DNA of 64,000 nt. Origin: Clostridiales bacterium (GTDB lineage: Bacteria > Bacillota > Clostridia > Oscillospirales > CAG-272). Below, one piece after another: positions 26,569 to 34,818 of this stretch. Every line of letters starts with the position of its first letter. Within the stretch, counting starts at the first letter, position 1. A program made the translations under genes and the position numbers. The notes under the pieces are model-generated. The model did no database searches and was not told the origin of the DNA. It saw only the letters and a program-made list of their open reading frames with translations. Location of the stretch: assembly GCA_011957885.1 (NCBI GenBank), contig BLMO01000158.1, positions 1-64,000 on the forward strand. Direction: 5' to 3'.

Positions 26569-27960
26569 TTACATAGTCATCGGCAAGCTCAGATCGACTT
26601 CAAAGCCGCCGTATTCGCTATGCTTTATCAGCATTTTTCCGCTGTGTGCAAATATGATTTGTTTGACAATGAGCAGCCCCAAACCGTGGCGCTGTTCGGT
26701 TGTTTTTTCGTCGCACACCATATAATGCGGCGTGTTGTTCAATTTTTCAATCTGTTCATCTGTTGCACCCACACCGTCATCGGAAACAACGACAATACAA
26801 ACATTATTTTCAACCTTAACGCGAACAAAGATATGACATCCCTGCTCGTTATGATTTATGCTGTTTTGAATCAGATTACTTACTGCTCTTTTCATTAAGT
26901 CTTTGTCAACATTTACGGTACAGGAAGTCAACGCTTCATCCGTTTGCCATTCAATCGTGTACTTTTCATCAATATTCATATTGATGAAATCAACTACTAC
27001 CTGACGGATTACAGCGATCAGATTTTGCCTTGCAGGACTTAGCGGCTGCATATTATATTCCAACTTGGACGCAAGGTTCAGGTCGTTGATCAGGTTTCGC
27101 ATTCGTTTACTTTGCCGTACAATAACCGTAGCTTTTTGACGGTTATCTTCTGATAGCTGCACATCGTTTTCCAACTGTCCGGCATAACCCATTACCATTG
27201 ATAAAGGGGTTCGTATGTCGTGGGATACCCCTGCAATCCAATTTGCTCTTGCGGTTTCTCTTTTGCGGAGCTGTCTGCTTTGCGTTTGCAAAATATCTGA
27301 GGTCTTGTTAATGTTTATCGCAAGCTCGGACAAAAGCCCTTTTTCTCGGATATGGATTTCTTCGTTTGCAGACAAAGCCTGTATTCCGCTGACAATGGGT
27401 TTCACAGATTTTAACAGCTTGGAATTGGCAATCATATAGATGGTAAAAATTAAGGCTATATTGATTGCTAAAACGGAAAGAATCGTTTTGGGCAAGTTGG
27501 CGATGAAATCGTAATCCCAACTCGGCCACATATGCTTCCAAAAGCTGTCTTTCGGATAGCCGAGTACCACAAGTCCGTTTTCGGCTTCTCCTGTAAATGT
27601 GGGATACCCGTCGATATAGCCGCGGGTCAGGCTCGCTATATCCGAAGCGGTGTAGGACATAGGGACAGTTTCAGGAAGATTCTCCGTCTGCCATACTACT
27701 TTCATTGCCCTGTTGTCAATAAATATCGCCCACACATCTGTATTTTGAAGTTCAAGCGCCGTATCTTCACCTAAAATATATCCGTTTTCATTTTGTGACA
27801 GAGCATCGGCAACTTCCTGTGCCGTAATCCAAGGAGAACCGTTCGGCGCTTGATTCAGCGTATATATGCACAATAAAGTAAAATTCAAAATAAGAAGCAA
27901 CAATGAGGTGAGGAGCATAATACCGACAAAACGCCGGATGAGTTTCGGTACGCTTTTCAT
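26569..27960 (-). CDS. Sensor histidine kinase of a lantibiotic-response system (CprK-like)
   Basis: The 463-residue kinase has membrane helices at about 14-35 and 160-180 enclosing a roughly 125-residue extracellular sensor. The H-box is GVSHDIRTPLSM, the N-box SNLIQNSINHN, and the G-boxes DDGVGA and HGLGLLIVKQI. Size and order (regulator, then kinase, with an immunity ABC operon nearby) match C. difficile CprK and related clostridial lantibiotic sensors. ATG 27960 is one base from the regulator stop. The longer frame starts inside the regulator gene. Confidence 0.88.
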   Translation of the reverse strand: MKSVPKLIRRFVGIMLLTSLLLLILNFTLLCIYTLNQAPNGSPWITAQEVADALSQNENGYILGEDTALELQNTDVWAIFIDNRAMKVVWQTENLPETVPMSYTASDIASLTRGYIDGYPTFTGEAENGLVVLGYPKDSFWKHMWPSWDYDFIANLPKTILSVLAINIALIFTIYMIANSKLLKSVKPIVSGIQALSANEEIHIREKGLLSELAININKTSDILQTQSRQLRKRETARANWIAGVSHDIRTPLSMVMGYAGQLENDVQLSEDNRQKATVIVRQSKRMRNLINDLNLASKLEYNMQPLSPARQNLIAVIRQVVVDFINMNIDEKYTIEWQTDEALTSCTVNVDKDLMKRAVSNLIQNSINHNEQGCHIFVRVKVENNVCIVVVSDDGVGATDEQIEKLNNTPHYMVCDEKTTEQRHGLGLLIVKQIIFAHSGKMLIKHSEYGGFEVDLSLPMTM

Positions 27961-27961
27961 A

Positions 27962-28666
27962 TTACTTGTCCTCCACAACAAGTTTATATCCAAGTCCTTT
28001 CATCGTTATCAGCGAAACAGGCTGGGAGGGATTTGCTTCAATTTTTTCCCGGATACGGCGGATATGTGCCATCAGCGAATTTTCATAGCCAAAAGGATTA
28101 TCGTCCCATGCCGCTTCGCACAGAGCGTCAATCGTAACAATTCGCCCTGCGTTCCGATATAAAGCTGCGAGGATGTCATGTTCCTTTGCCGTAAGCAAAA
28201 TATGCTCACCGTTCTTTATGACCTCTGCACGCGCAAAATCAATTTCGCTGTCACATAGCTTCACAAGGGGATTTTCCGCTTTATAACTCCTGCGGAGAAT
28301 GGCGTTTACACGGAACAAAAGCTCCTTTGGCAAAAACGGCTTTACCATATAATCGTCCGCACCAAGTCCAAAGCCACGGAACTTATCATCATCCTCGCCA
28401 CGGGCAGTTAAAAACAACACAGGATAATCAGACGCTTTTTTAAGCCGCTCCATCAGATTAAACCCATTTCCATCAGGGAGCATTACATCAAGAATCGCAA
28501 ACTCAGGCTGGTAGGTTTCAGAAACTGTAATCGCTTCACTTACCGTTTTTGCCGTTTTGATATTTTGAAATCCGTCCTCGTTTAAGATGGATACGACCAA
28601 ACTCAAAAGCTCCTGCTCGTCATCGACCAGCAAAATGCGTTTTTGCTTTAAGTAATCATAGTCCAT
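27962..28666 (-). CDS. OmpR-family response regulator (CprR-like)
   Basis: This 234-residue regulator has receiver motifs LLVDDEQEL, phospho-Asp in FAILDVMLPDGNG, LTARGEDDDK and switch Lys in DDYMVKPF. The C-terminal winged helix ends MAHIRRIREKIEANPSQP..GLGYKL. Its promoter region shares AAGGTTGGC (28701-28709, minus strand) with the ABC promoter near 30770. Both are therefore plausible binding sites, suggesting autoregulation and control of the immunity transporter. Confidence 0.9.
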   Translation of the reverse strand: MDYDYLKQKRILLVDDEQELLSLVVSILNEDGFQNIKTAKTVSEAITVSETYQPEFAILDVMLPDGNGFNLMERLKKASDYPVLFLTARGEDDDKFRGFGLGADDYMVKPFLPKELLFRVNAILRRSYKAENPLVKLCDSEIDFARAEVIKNGEHILLTAKEHDILAALYRNAGRIVTIDALCEAAWDDNPFGYENSLMAHIRRIREKIEANPSQPVSLITMKGLGYKLVVEDK

Positions 28667-28808
28667 AAGCTACCTCCTTTCAGGTCTGTTATTCTATCAC
28701 GCCAACCTTGTATTTAGAGGCACACTGTCTGCCGTTATTGTTCCGTTCATTTTTCGACAAGCTCGTGTACGGTCGTTTTCATATAACTATAATTCAATAA
28801 ACTGGAAG

Positions 28809-29411
28809 TTATCGTATCGACTTTTTCATCCAAACATCTAAAAAGGCAAGCTGTTCGTCTGTATGAAACCAATGCTCTCCATTTTCCATTACTGTTAGAT
28901 TTGCATTATGATTGCTAATAAACTTGTTTATCGTTTGGTAAGATACAAGGTTATCGTTTCCTGCATATAAAATTTCAGTAGGAACATTCCATGTTATAGG
29001 GTTCTCTCTAACAAAACATAAATATTCCCATGACAGTGTTTCCCCAAAATCTGTAGAAATTTCTCTTTTCTCATGCAAATCTGTTTCTGATACGTTCGCC
29101 CAACTCATCATATCCAATATAAGCCTTTCCATATCAAGTACAGGCGAAATAAATAAAGCCTTTTCAATATCACAAGCCTGTAATGTGTGCATTGCAAAAT
29201 AAGCACCAATACTATTTGCAATCACATAAATATGGTCGTAATTTTTATGCACATTGTCATAAGCCGTTTGAATTTGATTCTGAACAATCCATGGAAGATA
29301 GTCATTGTAGTCTATACCAATAATATTAAAACCCGAACAATTTTTCTTGTACTGTTCCGCTTCCAAATGGCTTCCGCCTTTTCCATGAATATATAAAATT
29401 ACCTTTTTCAC
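28809..29411 (-). CDS. Small alpha/beta hydrolase
   Basis: The 200-residue product begins with strand VILYIHGKGGS (oxyanion HG), has a nucleophile elbow IANSIGAYF with the serine in A-N-S-I-G instead of G-x-S-x-G, a possible acid in AGNDNLV, and a His in GEHWFH. Size and motifs resemble YdeN/RBBP9-like serine hydrolases. Higher AT content than its neighbours suggests separate acquisition. Substrate unknown. Confidence 0.75.
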   Translation of the reverse strand: MKKVILYIHGKGGSHLEAEQYKKNCSGFNIIGIDYNDYLPWIVQNQIQTAYDNVHKNYDHIYVIANSIGAYFAMHTLQACDIEKALFISPVLDMERLILDMMSWANVSETDLHEKREISTDFGETLSWEYLCFVRENPITWNVPTEILYAGNDNLVSYQTINKFISNHNANLTVMENGEHWFHTDEQLAFLDVWMKKSIR

Positions 29412-29475
29412 AATGTCACCTCTGCAAAAAAATCCCGATTTATCGCTCTAAATAACTCACTAACAAACAGAAAAA

Positions 29476-30003
29476 TTACAGTTTCAAGCTATATTGCAGG
29501 AGATTATAACGATGACCGTCTTTACCGTCTGTTTTAGCTTCCGAAGAAATGATCGAAAAGCCAAATGATTTTGCCAAGCGATTAGAAGCTGTATTTTCAT
29601 CCCTTGTTGAATAGATAAACTCTTTTGCGCCAAATTGTTCCCTGCAATATTGAATCAAACCCTGAAGAATCTGTTTTCCAAATCCTTTTCCCACATAATT
29701 GGGTCCCAAACATATTCCGGCTTCCTGATAAATGTAAGGTTCGGTTTTCTCTACGCCGGCAAACCCAATCGCTTTACCGCTTGATTTTTCATAAACCAAA
29801 TAGGTGTCATGCTCTTTCTGAAACGCAATCGTTTTTACAATTCTTATTTTAGCAGCTTCTTCGCTGGCGGTAATATTCCAGTCCATATATCTTGCACTTT
29901 CCGGCTGCGACCAGACATTGCAGTACATTTCTGCCCAGTCAGAAAACTTTGCTTTATCTAAAATAAGGCTTTCTGTTTCGATCATTTGCAAGTACCCCCG
30001 CAT
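29476..30003 (-). CDS. GNAT-family N-acetyltransferase (RimJ/RimL-like)
   Basis: The 175-residue protein has the RimJ/RimL pattern: MIETESLILDKAKFSDW near the N-terminus, the acetyl-CoA loop ICLGPNYVGKGFGKQIL and the terminal ASNRLAKSFGF. ATG 30003 has GAGGA 8 nt upstream. The internal ATG at 29985 would give the more typical MIETE start but has a poor site. The substrate is unknown: proteins, small amines or an antibiotic are all possible. Confidence 0.85.
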   Translation of the reverse strand: MRGYLQMIETESLILDKAKFSDWAEMYCNVWSQPESARYMDWNITASEEAAKIRIVKTIAFQKEHDTYLVYEKSSGKAIGFAGVEKTEPYIYQEAGICLGPNYVGKGFGKQILQGLIQYCREQFGAKEFIYSTRDENTASNRLAKSFGFSIISSEAKTDGKDGHRYNLLQYSLKL

Positions 30004-30098
30004 TTTTGAAATCCTCAGTCTTGTGCAGCGTTGTCAAAGCGTGTTCATTGATAGGGATATATCTTTTTCGTGTTTGACAGCCAGACCAAATGCATAAC

Positions 30099-30674
30099 TT
30101 ATTGTTCATTCAGAATGTGCTGCACAGCGTTCCATTCAATGACCGGCAGGTTCTTCTGAAGTGAATCGGAGGTCTTTCGCTGCTTATTGGCAATTTTTAT
30201 GCTGTTGAATATGAAACTGCCGACTGCCAATATCAGACAAATCCCTGCCGCAGCGAGGGCGATGGTTAAGCGGTTTTCCGTTTCGATACAGAAGTAACAT
30301 CCTATGCCTAAGATGACGCCGAGAATCAGACAGACGATTGGCGTGCTGTAACGCTCTTTCTTGAGACCGCTGACTGCCCATGATTGGGGCTTATGACAAT
30401 GGGGGCATTCATCCCTGAAAGCTTTGGAATAGGTTTGTTTTTCAGTGGCGTCTGTGTATGCGCCTTTTACCGCTTTTACAAGATTTGTGTGAGCCATATC
30501 CTCTAATTTCTGCTGTTTCCTGTCGTCCAGCTTTTTAAAATTGCTGTTCATTTCAGCCTGCGCTCCAGAAATTATCGCGTGCAGCGGCCCGCTGTCCTTT
30601 AGACACTGTTCGCAGCGAAAAGAATACGGCACTTCGACCGTTTCTGTTTTTGTGTGTTTATAATAGGTACTCAT
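30099..30674 (-). CDS. Membrane protein with N-terminal zinc-ribbon-like Cys pairs
   Basis: This 191-residue protein has CEQC near residue 20 and CPHC near residue 90, which could together form a zinc ribbon. Two membrane helices follow (about 112-128 and 136-155) and a basic tail. ATG 30674 has AAGGAGG 8 nt upstream and TATAAT further up. I do not recognise the family. It is the first of a set of leftward genes that leads to the response regulator. Confidence 0.55.
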   Translation of the reverse strand: MSTYYKHTKTETVEVPYSFRCEQCLKDSGPLHAIISGAQAEMNSNFKKLDDRKQQKLEDMAHTNLVKAVKGAYTDATEKQTYSKAFRDECPHCHKPQSWAVSGLKKERYSTPIVCLILGVILGIGCYFCIETENRLTIALAAAGICLILAVGSFIFNSIKIANKQRKTSDSLQKNLPVIEWNAVQHILNEQ

Positions 30675-30744
30675 TTTCTGTTCCTCCTTATTATTCTTTC
30701 TAATTATACCATAGAAATGTGTCATTTTCTACTGTGCGATGAAA

Positions 30745-30799
30745 TGTAAGGTAAATGTAAGGACACGAGAAGGTTGGCACAAGGTTCGGAAGTTACAAT
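30745..30799 (+). promoter_or_regulatory. Promoter region of the immunity ABC operon with tandem repeats
   Basis: TGTAAG occurs at 30745-30750 and 30756-30761, 11 bp apart. AAGGTT occurs at 30770-30775 and 30781-30786, also 11 bp apart. A -10-like TACAAT is at 30794-30799 and no consensus -35 is present. Repeats spaced by one helical turn are typical OmpR-type activator sites. Confidence 0.55.
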
Positions 30800-30832
30800 A
30801 GTCTTGCGGTGACAAGAAAGGAGCAAAACACA

Positions 30833-31588
30833 ATGAATATCATTGAAACGAAAAATTTAACGAAATCATATGCTGATTTTACAGCGGTTTCGGGTATCAA
30901 TCTGCATATTCCGAAAGGCGCTGTCTATGGCTTTCTCGGTCCAAACGGTGCGGGAAAATCCACTACCATGAAAATGTTTTTGGGGCTTACCAAATCCACC
31001 GGCGGCTCATTTACGATTGACGGGAAGAAGTATCCCGATAACAGGGTGCAGATTCTGAAAGAAATCGGCTCGTTTATTGAAGCTCCCGCTTTCTACGGGA
31101 ATTTAAGCGGCGAAGAAAATCTCGAAATTATCCGTAAAATATTGGGACTTCCCAAATCCTCCGTAGCGGAAGCTCTTGAAATCGTGGGACTGACGCAGTG
31201 GAGGAAGCGGCTTGCAAAAAAGTATTCTCTTGGAATGAAGCAGAGATTAGGTCTTGCAAGCGCTTTAATCGGAAAGCCGCCGATCTTAATTTTAGACGAG
31301 CCTACAAACGGACTGGATCCTGTGGGTATTCACGAAATCCGAACGCTGATCCGTTCCTTGCCGGAAAAATTTGATTGTACCGTTTTGGTATCGTCGCATT
31401 TGCTGTCCGAAATAGAACTGATGGCGGATATTATTGGTATCCTGAATCACGGTCATTTGCTGTTTGAAGGAACGCTCGACCAGCTTAAATCCGGCGCAGC
31501 ATCAAAAGGCTACCCTACGGACAATCTGGAGGATACATTCCTCGCCTTGATTGATGCTGACAACAGGCAAAGGGGGGCGGTGCGATGA
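30833..31588 (+). CDS. Lantibiotic-protection ABC transporter, ATP-binding subunit (CprA/NukF-like)
   Basis: The 251-residue ATPase has Walker A GPNGAGKST, signature YSLGMKQR, Walker B ILILDEPTNGLDP and the LanF-type Q-to-E loop region with IGSFIEAPAFYGNL. It is the ATPase of LanFEG-type transporters, which expel lantibiotics from the membrane (family knowledge). ATG 30833 lies 8 nt after AAAGGAG. Its stop overlaps the first permease start by ATGA. Confidence 0.92.
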   Translation: MNIIETKNLTKSYADFTAVSGINLHIPKGAVYGFLGPNGAGKSTTMKMFLGLTKSTGGSFTIDGKKYPDNRVQILKEIGSFIEAPAFYGNLSGEENLEIIRKILGLPKSSVAEALEIVGLTQWRKRLAKKYSLGMKQRLGLASALIGKPPILILDEPTNGLDPVGIHEIRTLIRSLPEKFDCTVLVSSHLLSEIELMADIIGILNHGHLLFEGTLDQLKSGAASKGYPTDNLEDTFLALIDADNRQRGAVR

Positions 31589-32307
31589 GTGTTTCTTTGG
31601 AATGTAAAAAGGTAAAGCGAACTGGTTTTTTACCTGCATTCATCGGTGGCGGTATTTTAGCGGCGGCTGTTCCTGTTATCAATATGGTAGTCCGTTCGGA
31701 AATGTATCTGAACCAGCCGGGCAGTCCGATACAAATTTTGCTTGGTGCAAATTGGCAGATGATGACAATGCTAAATGTGCTGCTTGTAGTAGCCGGAACC
31801 TGCCTTTTATATCATACGGAATACGCCGACAACGCTATGCAGAAAATGAAGTCCCTGCCCATTCGGGAAAGCTCTATTTTCTTTAGCAAAGCGGTTTTAA
31901 CGGTTTTTATGAGTCTTTTTGTGCTTGTCATCCAGGCAGGAGCAGTCACATTCTGTTCCTATCATTGGTTTGAAATCGGAAGCAGCTTTTTTGGTGAACT
32001 GTGCAAATGTTTCGGGTATTCGTTTTTACTGATGTTACCCTGCATTATCCTGTCGCTTCTTATTTCGGAAGCCTGTAAGAATATGTGGGTATCCCTTGGA
32101 ATCGGCGTAGTATGCGTATTTACCGCAACGATACTGCCAGAGGCGAACTTTGCCCTTTCGCTTTTTCCCTTTGCCATGCCTTTTCAGATATTTGCGGGTA
32201 CAGATATAACGCAGTCAGCGCACTATATCTGCGGAGCAATCGCAGAGCTTGCTGTTTGTGGTTTGGCACAGCTCATATTTGTAAAGGTAAGGAGGTCGTT
32301 TGAATGA
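31585..32307 (+). CDS. Lantibiotic-protection ABC transporter permease 1 (LanE/CprB-like)
   Basis: The 240-residue permease has six predicted membrane segments, the normal size for LanE/LanG-type ABC-2 permeases. It overlaps the ATPase and the second permease by 4 nt each, so the three genes form one tight operon. The two different permeases probably form a heterodimer with two ATPase subunits. Confidence 0.88.
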   Translation: MSVSLECKKVKRTGFLPAFIGGGILAAAVPVINMVVRSEMYLNQPGSPIQILLGANWQMMTMLNVLLVVAGTCLLYHTEYADNAMQKMKSLPIRESSIFFSKAVLTVFMSLFVLVIQAGAVTFCSYHWFEIGSSFFGELCKCFGYSFLLMLPCIILSLLISEACKNMWVSLGIGVVCVFTATILPEANFALSLFPFAMPFQIFAGTDITQSAHYICGAIAELAVCGLAQLIFVKVRRSFE

Positions 32308-33074
32308 ATTTTTTAACCCTTGTCGGCGTGGAATTCAAAAAGATACGCCGATCTAAAATCCTTTTCATTTTGGCTGTGGCTGCCGTTATTCTTTGGATAC
32401 CGTCTATCTTAAATGCCAAAATGAATTTTGGTATGCAGGCGGAGGGGATTTCGCCGGAAAACAATTTCTTTATTCAAGGCTTTATGGGAATGGCGTGGTT
32501 TATGTTTCCTGCAAGTATGGTAGTTGGGACAGTTCTTTTAAGTCAAACTGAAAGAGCAAACAAGGGCATTTTGAAAATGCTTTCCCTGCCGATCAGTACA
32601 GCAAAACTCTGTATAGCCAAATTTGTTGTATTGCTAACGCTGGCGGCAGTACAAATCTTAATGATGACGGGTGTGTACTATATCAGCGCCGCCATCAGTT
32701 CGGGAACACAGGATCATAACTTTATTCTGCCAACCTTGTTTGTTCTGAAAGAGATCAGCTTGATATTTCTGTCCGCCATACCGATGATTGCATTTTTCTG
32801 GATGCTGTCGGTTTGTATTCAGACGCCGATTTTTTCGATCGGAATCGGCTTGGCTTCGATTGTGCCCTCGGTATTGATCATCAATACAAAGGCGTGGTTT
32901 GCCTACCCAATGTCGTATCCGTTTTTTGTTATCACATCGGAATACGGAAAGCTTGCAGCAAATCTTGATACGGCGCCGGTCGAACTCATACCGTGGCTGC
33001 CTGTCGCCATCCTTATTACAATCTTATGTTTAGGCATTTCCTGCCTTCGTTTCGGGCAGGCTGAAAGGAGATAG
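32304..33074 (+). CDS. Lantibiotic-protection ABC transporter permease 2 (LanG/CprC-like)
   Basis: This 256-residue six-helix permease starts LTLVGVEFKKIRRSKILF, the typical LanE/LanG beginning, and overlaps the previous gene by 4 nt. It completes a CprABC-type set whose two-component genes lie on the other strand at 26.6-28.7 kb. The same function could instead be directed at bacitracin-like or other cyclic peptides. Confidence 0.88.
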   Translation: MNFLTLVGVEFKKIRRSKILFILAVAAVILWIPSILNAKMNFGMQAEGISPENNFFIQGFMGMAWFMFPASMVVGTVLLSQTERANKGILKMLSLPISTAKLCIAKFVVLLTLAAVQILMMTGVYYISAAISSGTQDHNFILPTLFVLKEISLIFLSAIPMIAFFWMLSVCIQTPIFSIGIGLASIVPSVLIINTKAWFAYPMSYPFFVITSEYGKLAANLDTAPVELIPWLPVAILITILCLGISCLRFGQAERR

Positions 33075-33122
33075 CGTGAAAGGTAAGATTCGCTTATATG
33101 GAAGCGGAGTTGTTTCACGCGT

Positions 33123-33184
33123 AAATTCTTCTTAAAAATGGGACCCACCCCATTTTTGTTTCCTTCGGAAACACAGAAGAATTT
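33123..33184 (+). ncRNA. Three-way-junction RNA structure in the intergenic region
   Basis: The closing stem AAATTCTTCT (33123-33132) pairs with AGAAGAATTT (33175-33184). Inside are two complete hairpins: AAAAATGGG/CCCATTTTT with an ACCCAC loop, and GTTTCC/GGAAAC with a TTC loop. It is followed by a further GCCGCCC-ATA-GGGCGGC hairpin at 33199-33215. It lies between the permease and a small membrane-protein gene. It may be a processing site, attenuator, terminator or small RNA. Confidence 0.5.
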
Positions 33185-33229
33185 CATTCGTATTTATGCC
33201 GCCCATAGGGCGGCGGATTGGAGAAAATT

Positions 33230-33514
33230 ATGAAAAACAAAATTTTAACTGCTGTCAGCACCATTATGCTTTTTATCCCGTGGACAATTCTCCCGCTTAG
33301 AACTTTTGATTGGGCATTGGAATCGCCTGCCGCTGAAATTATGATTGCTTGTTATGCTGCATTTATGATTTTCAGCGGAGTATTTACCATTATTTCGTAT
33401 ATCAAAGCAAAAGCTCAAAATAATTTGATGAAAGTCTGCTTGATTGTAAACAGTCTTTATGCAGTTGCTGGTGTCGTATTCTTGGGAATGATGATCAACA
33501 CGCATTTTATGTGA
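33230..33514 (+). CDS. Small three-span membrane protein
   Basis: The 94-residue product has three hydrophobic segments (about 5-22, 38-58, 72-90) and no other motif. ATG 33230 follows TTGGAGA. Its position behind a LanFEG-type operon and ahead of a lipoprotein suggests an accessory immunity protein, but this is inference. I do not recognise the family. Confidence 0.65.
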   Translation: MKNKILTAVSTIMLFIPWTILPLRTFDWALESPAAEIMIACYAAFMIFSGVFTIISYIKAKAQNNLMKVCLIVNSLYAVAGVVFLGMMINTHFM

Positions 33515-33524
33515 TGGAGTCGAT

Positions 33525-34025
33525 ATGAAGAAAATCAAAATAATCGTATCTGTCCTTTTAGTTTTGAGCATCGTCGGTTGCTTTTCGGGGTGCGGCTCTA
33601 ACCACGATAAAGGCAATTTGAAAGATAATCTAATTGACGGTTGGGATAGATGGATTCAGTCTTTCAGCAAACACGCATTGACAAAAGAAAAAGATTTGCA
33701 GGGTGAGAAAGACGAAGGCGTTGACGCCTATACAGGTACCTATGTGGCTGCTTATGACAGATTTAACGGAAAAGAGTTCATTTTCGGCGGAACGGCTTTG
33801 AATCGTGAAAACGGCAATCACCTGCAAGTAACCTATAAACTTACCATAGAGGATGGAACGGCGGAGCTGAATTGGATCGCCGGCAGCGATGCGTATTCAG
33901 TTGCAAATATCAGTTCAGAAGATACGAAAGAATACACGATTTCATCCGGTGATAATTATATCGTTCTGAAAGGTGAAAATTTCAGCGGAAGCCTTGAACT
34001 GACGGTAAAAGATGTGGAAAGCTAA
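33525..34025 (+). CDS. Lipoprotein, candidate immunity or sensor accessory protein
   Basis: This 166-residue protein has a lipoprotein signal with Cys at residue 19 (LVLSIVGC) or 23 (FSGC). The mature domain includes AYTGTYVAAYDRFNGKEF and a C-terminal beta-rich stretch EYTISSGDNYIVLKGENF. The C-terminal part is duplicated as a remnant at 14185-14349. By position it could play a LanI-like role, holding lantibiotic outside the membrane. Sequence evidence for that is absent. Confidence 0.7.
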   Translation: MKKIKIIVSVLLVLSIVGCFSGCGSNHDKGNLKDNLIDGWDRWIQSFSKHALTKEKDLQGEKDEGVDAYTGTYVAAYDRFNGKEFIFGGTALNRENGNHLQVTYKLTIEDGTAELNWIAGSDAYSVANISSEDTKEYTISSGDNYIVLKGENFSGSLELTVKDVES

Positions 34026-34185
34026 GAGACGCAGAAATTTTGTAGTATATGCCGTAATGGGTATCGGCGGTATCTGTATAGGGATATTACTGATACCCAC
34101 ATGCATTTTCGTAATTCTTATTTATTGTATTTATAGAATCATAGTTCGGATTATTCGCTGGTGTGACAAATACGAAAATTTATGA
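34012..34185 (+). CDS. 57-residue single-span membrane protein
   Basis: ATG 34012 overlaps the lipoprotein stop and opens a 57-codon frame. A very basic N-terminus (KAKRRR) is followed by one or two hydrophobic stretches (VYAVMGIGGICIGILLIP, FVILIYCIYRIIV) and a charged tail. The overlap suggests translational coupling to the lipoprotein. The length and topology fit an accessory microprotein of the immunity module. Family not recognised. Confidence 0.55.
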   Translation: MWKAKRRRNFVVYAVMGIGGICIGILLIPTCIFVILIYCIYRIIVRIIRWCDKYENL

Positions 34186-34303
34186 TTCAGTTCAATGCAC
34201 AGGGAGAGACAGATTTGATTGTAAATAAGTGGTTTCTTCTCCTGGGAACTGTGATACCATACTCAGCCTATATCCAACTTTTTCGTAAAAGAAAGGGTAG
34301 CAA

Positions 34304-34666
34304 ATGAGTGAGAGATATACATACCTAACATTCTCAAAGAAATTGAGATACCGCATTTTGTGTGGGTATTATAAACCAGGAGAGATGCTGCCCTCCATTC
34401 GTATTCTGGCAAAGCAAGAAAAGTATAATCCTGCTACCGTTCGACGGTCACTTGAACCTTTAATACAGGATGGTTTGATTACCTGTAAGGGTACATTTGG
34501 ATTTCAAGTAAAGGATGATTCTGCGCTTATTGAAAATAAACGCAGAAAGGAAGCACATATTGCCCTGAATCAGTTGATTTCAGGACTCACGGCATTGGGC
34601 TTATCAAAACAGGATATTTTGTTCCTTCTCTATAAATGTTGTGGGGAGTGTGAACGCGAAAAGTAG
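34304..34666 (+). CDS. GntR-family transcriptional regulator
   Basis: The 120-residue protein has a GntR winged helix at residues 10-70 (KKLRYRILCGYYKPGEMLPS, IRILAKQEKYNPATVRRSL) and a short helical tail, the YtrA-like compact form. No transporter genes of its own follow, so it is either an orphan regulator whose operon was lost or a regulator of distant genes. ATG 34304 has only a weak upstream site (AAAGGGTAGCAA). Confidence 0.8.
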   Translation: MSERYTYLTFSKKLRYRILCGYYKPGEMLPSIRILAKQEKYNPATVRRSLEPLIQDGLITCKGTFGFQVKDDSALIENKRRKEAHIALNQLISGLTALGLSKQDILFLLYKCCGECEREK

Positions 34667-34818
34667 AGTGGGAATATGAAACTGTATTGCCAGTTTGGGA
34701 TGATACAGATAAAATCAAAAAACCAATGATGCAAAGCTGATGATATCTCGATAAATCCATAGCTGCCTTCTTGTATATTTCAGGTATCTGAAGTATACTA
34801 GATGCAGGAGGGATGGAA

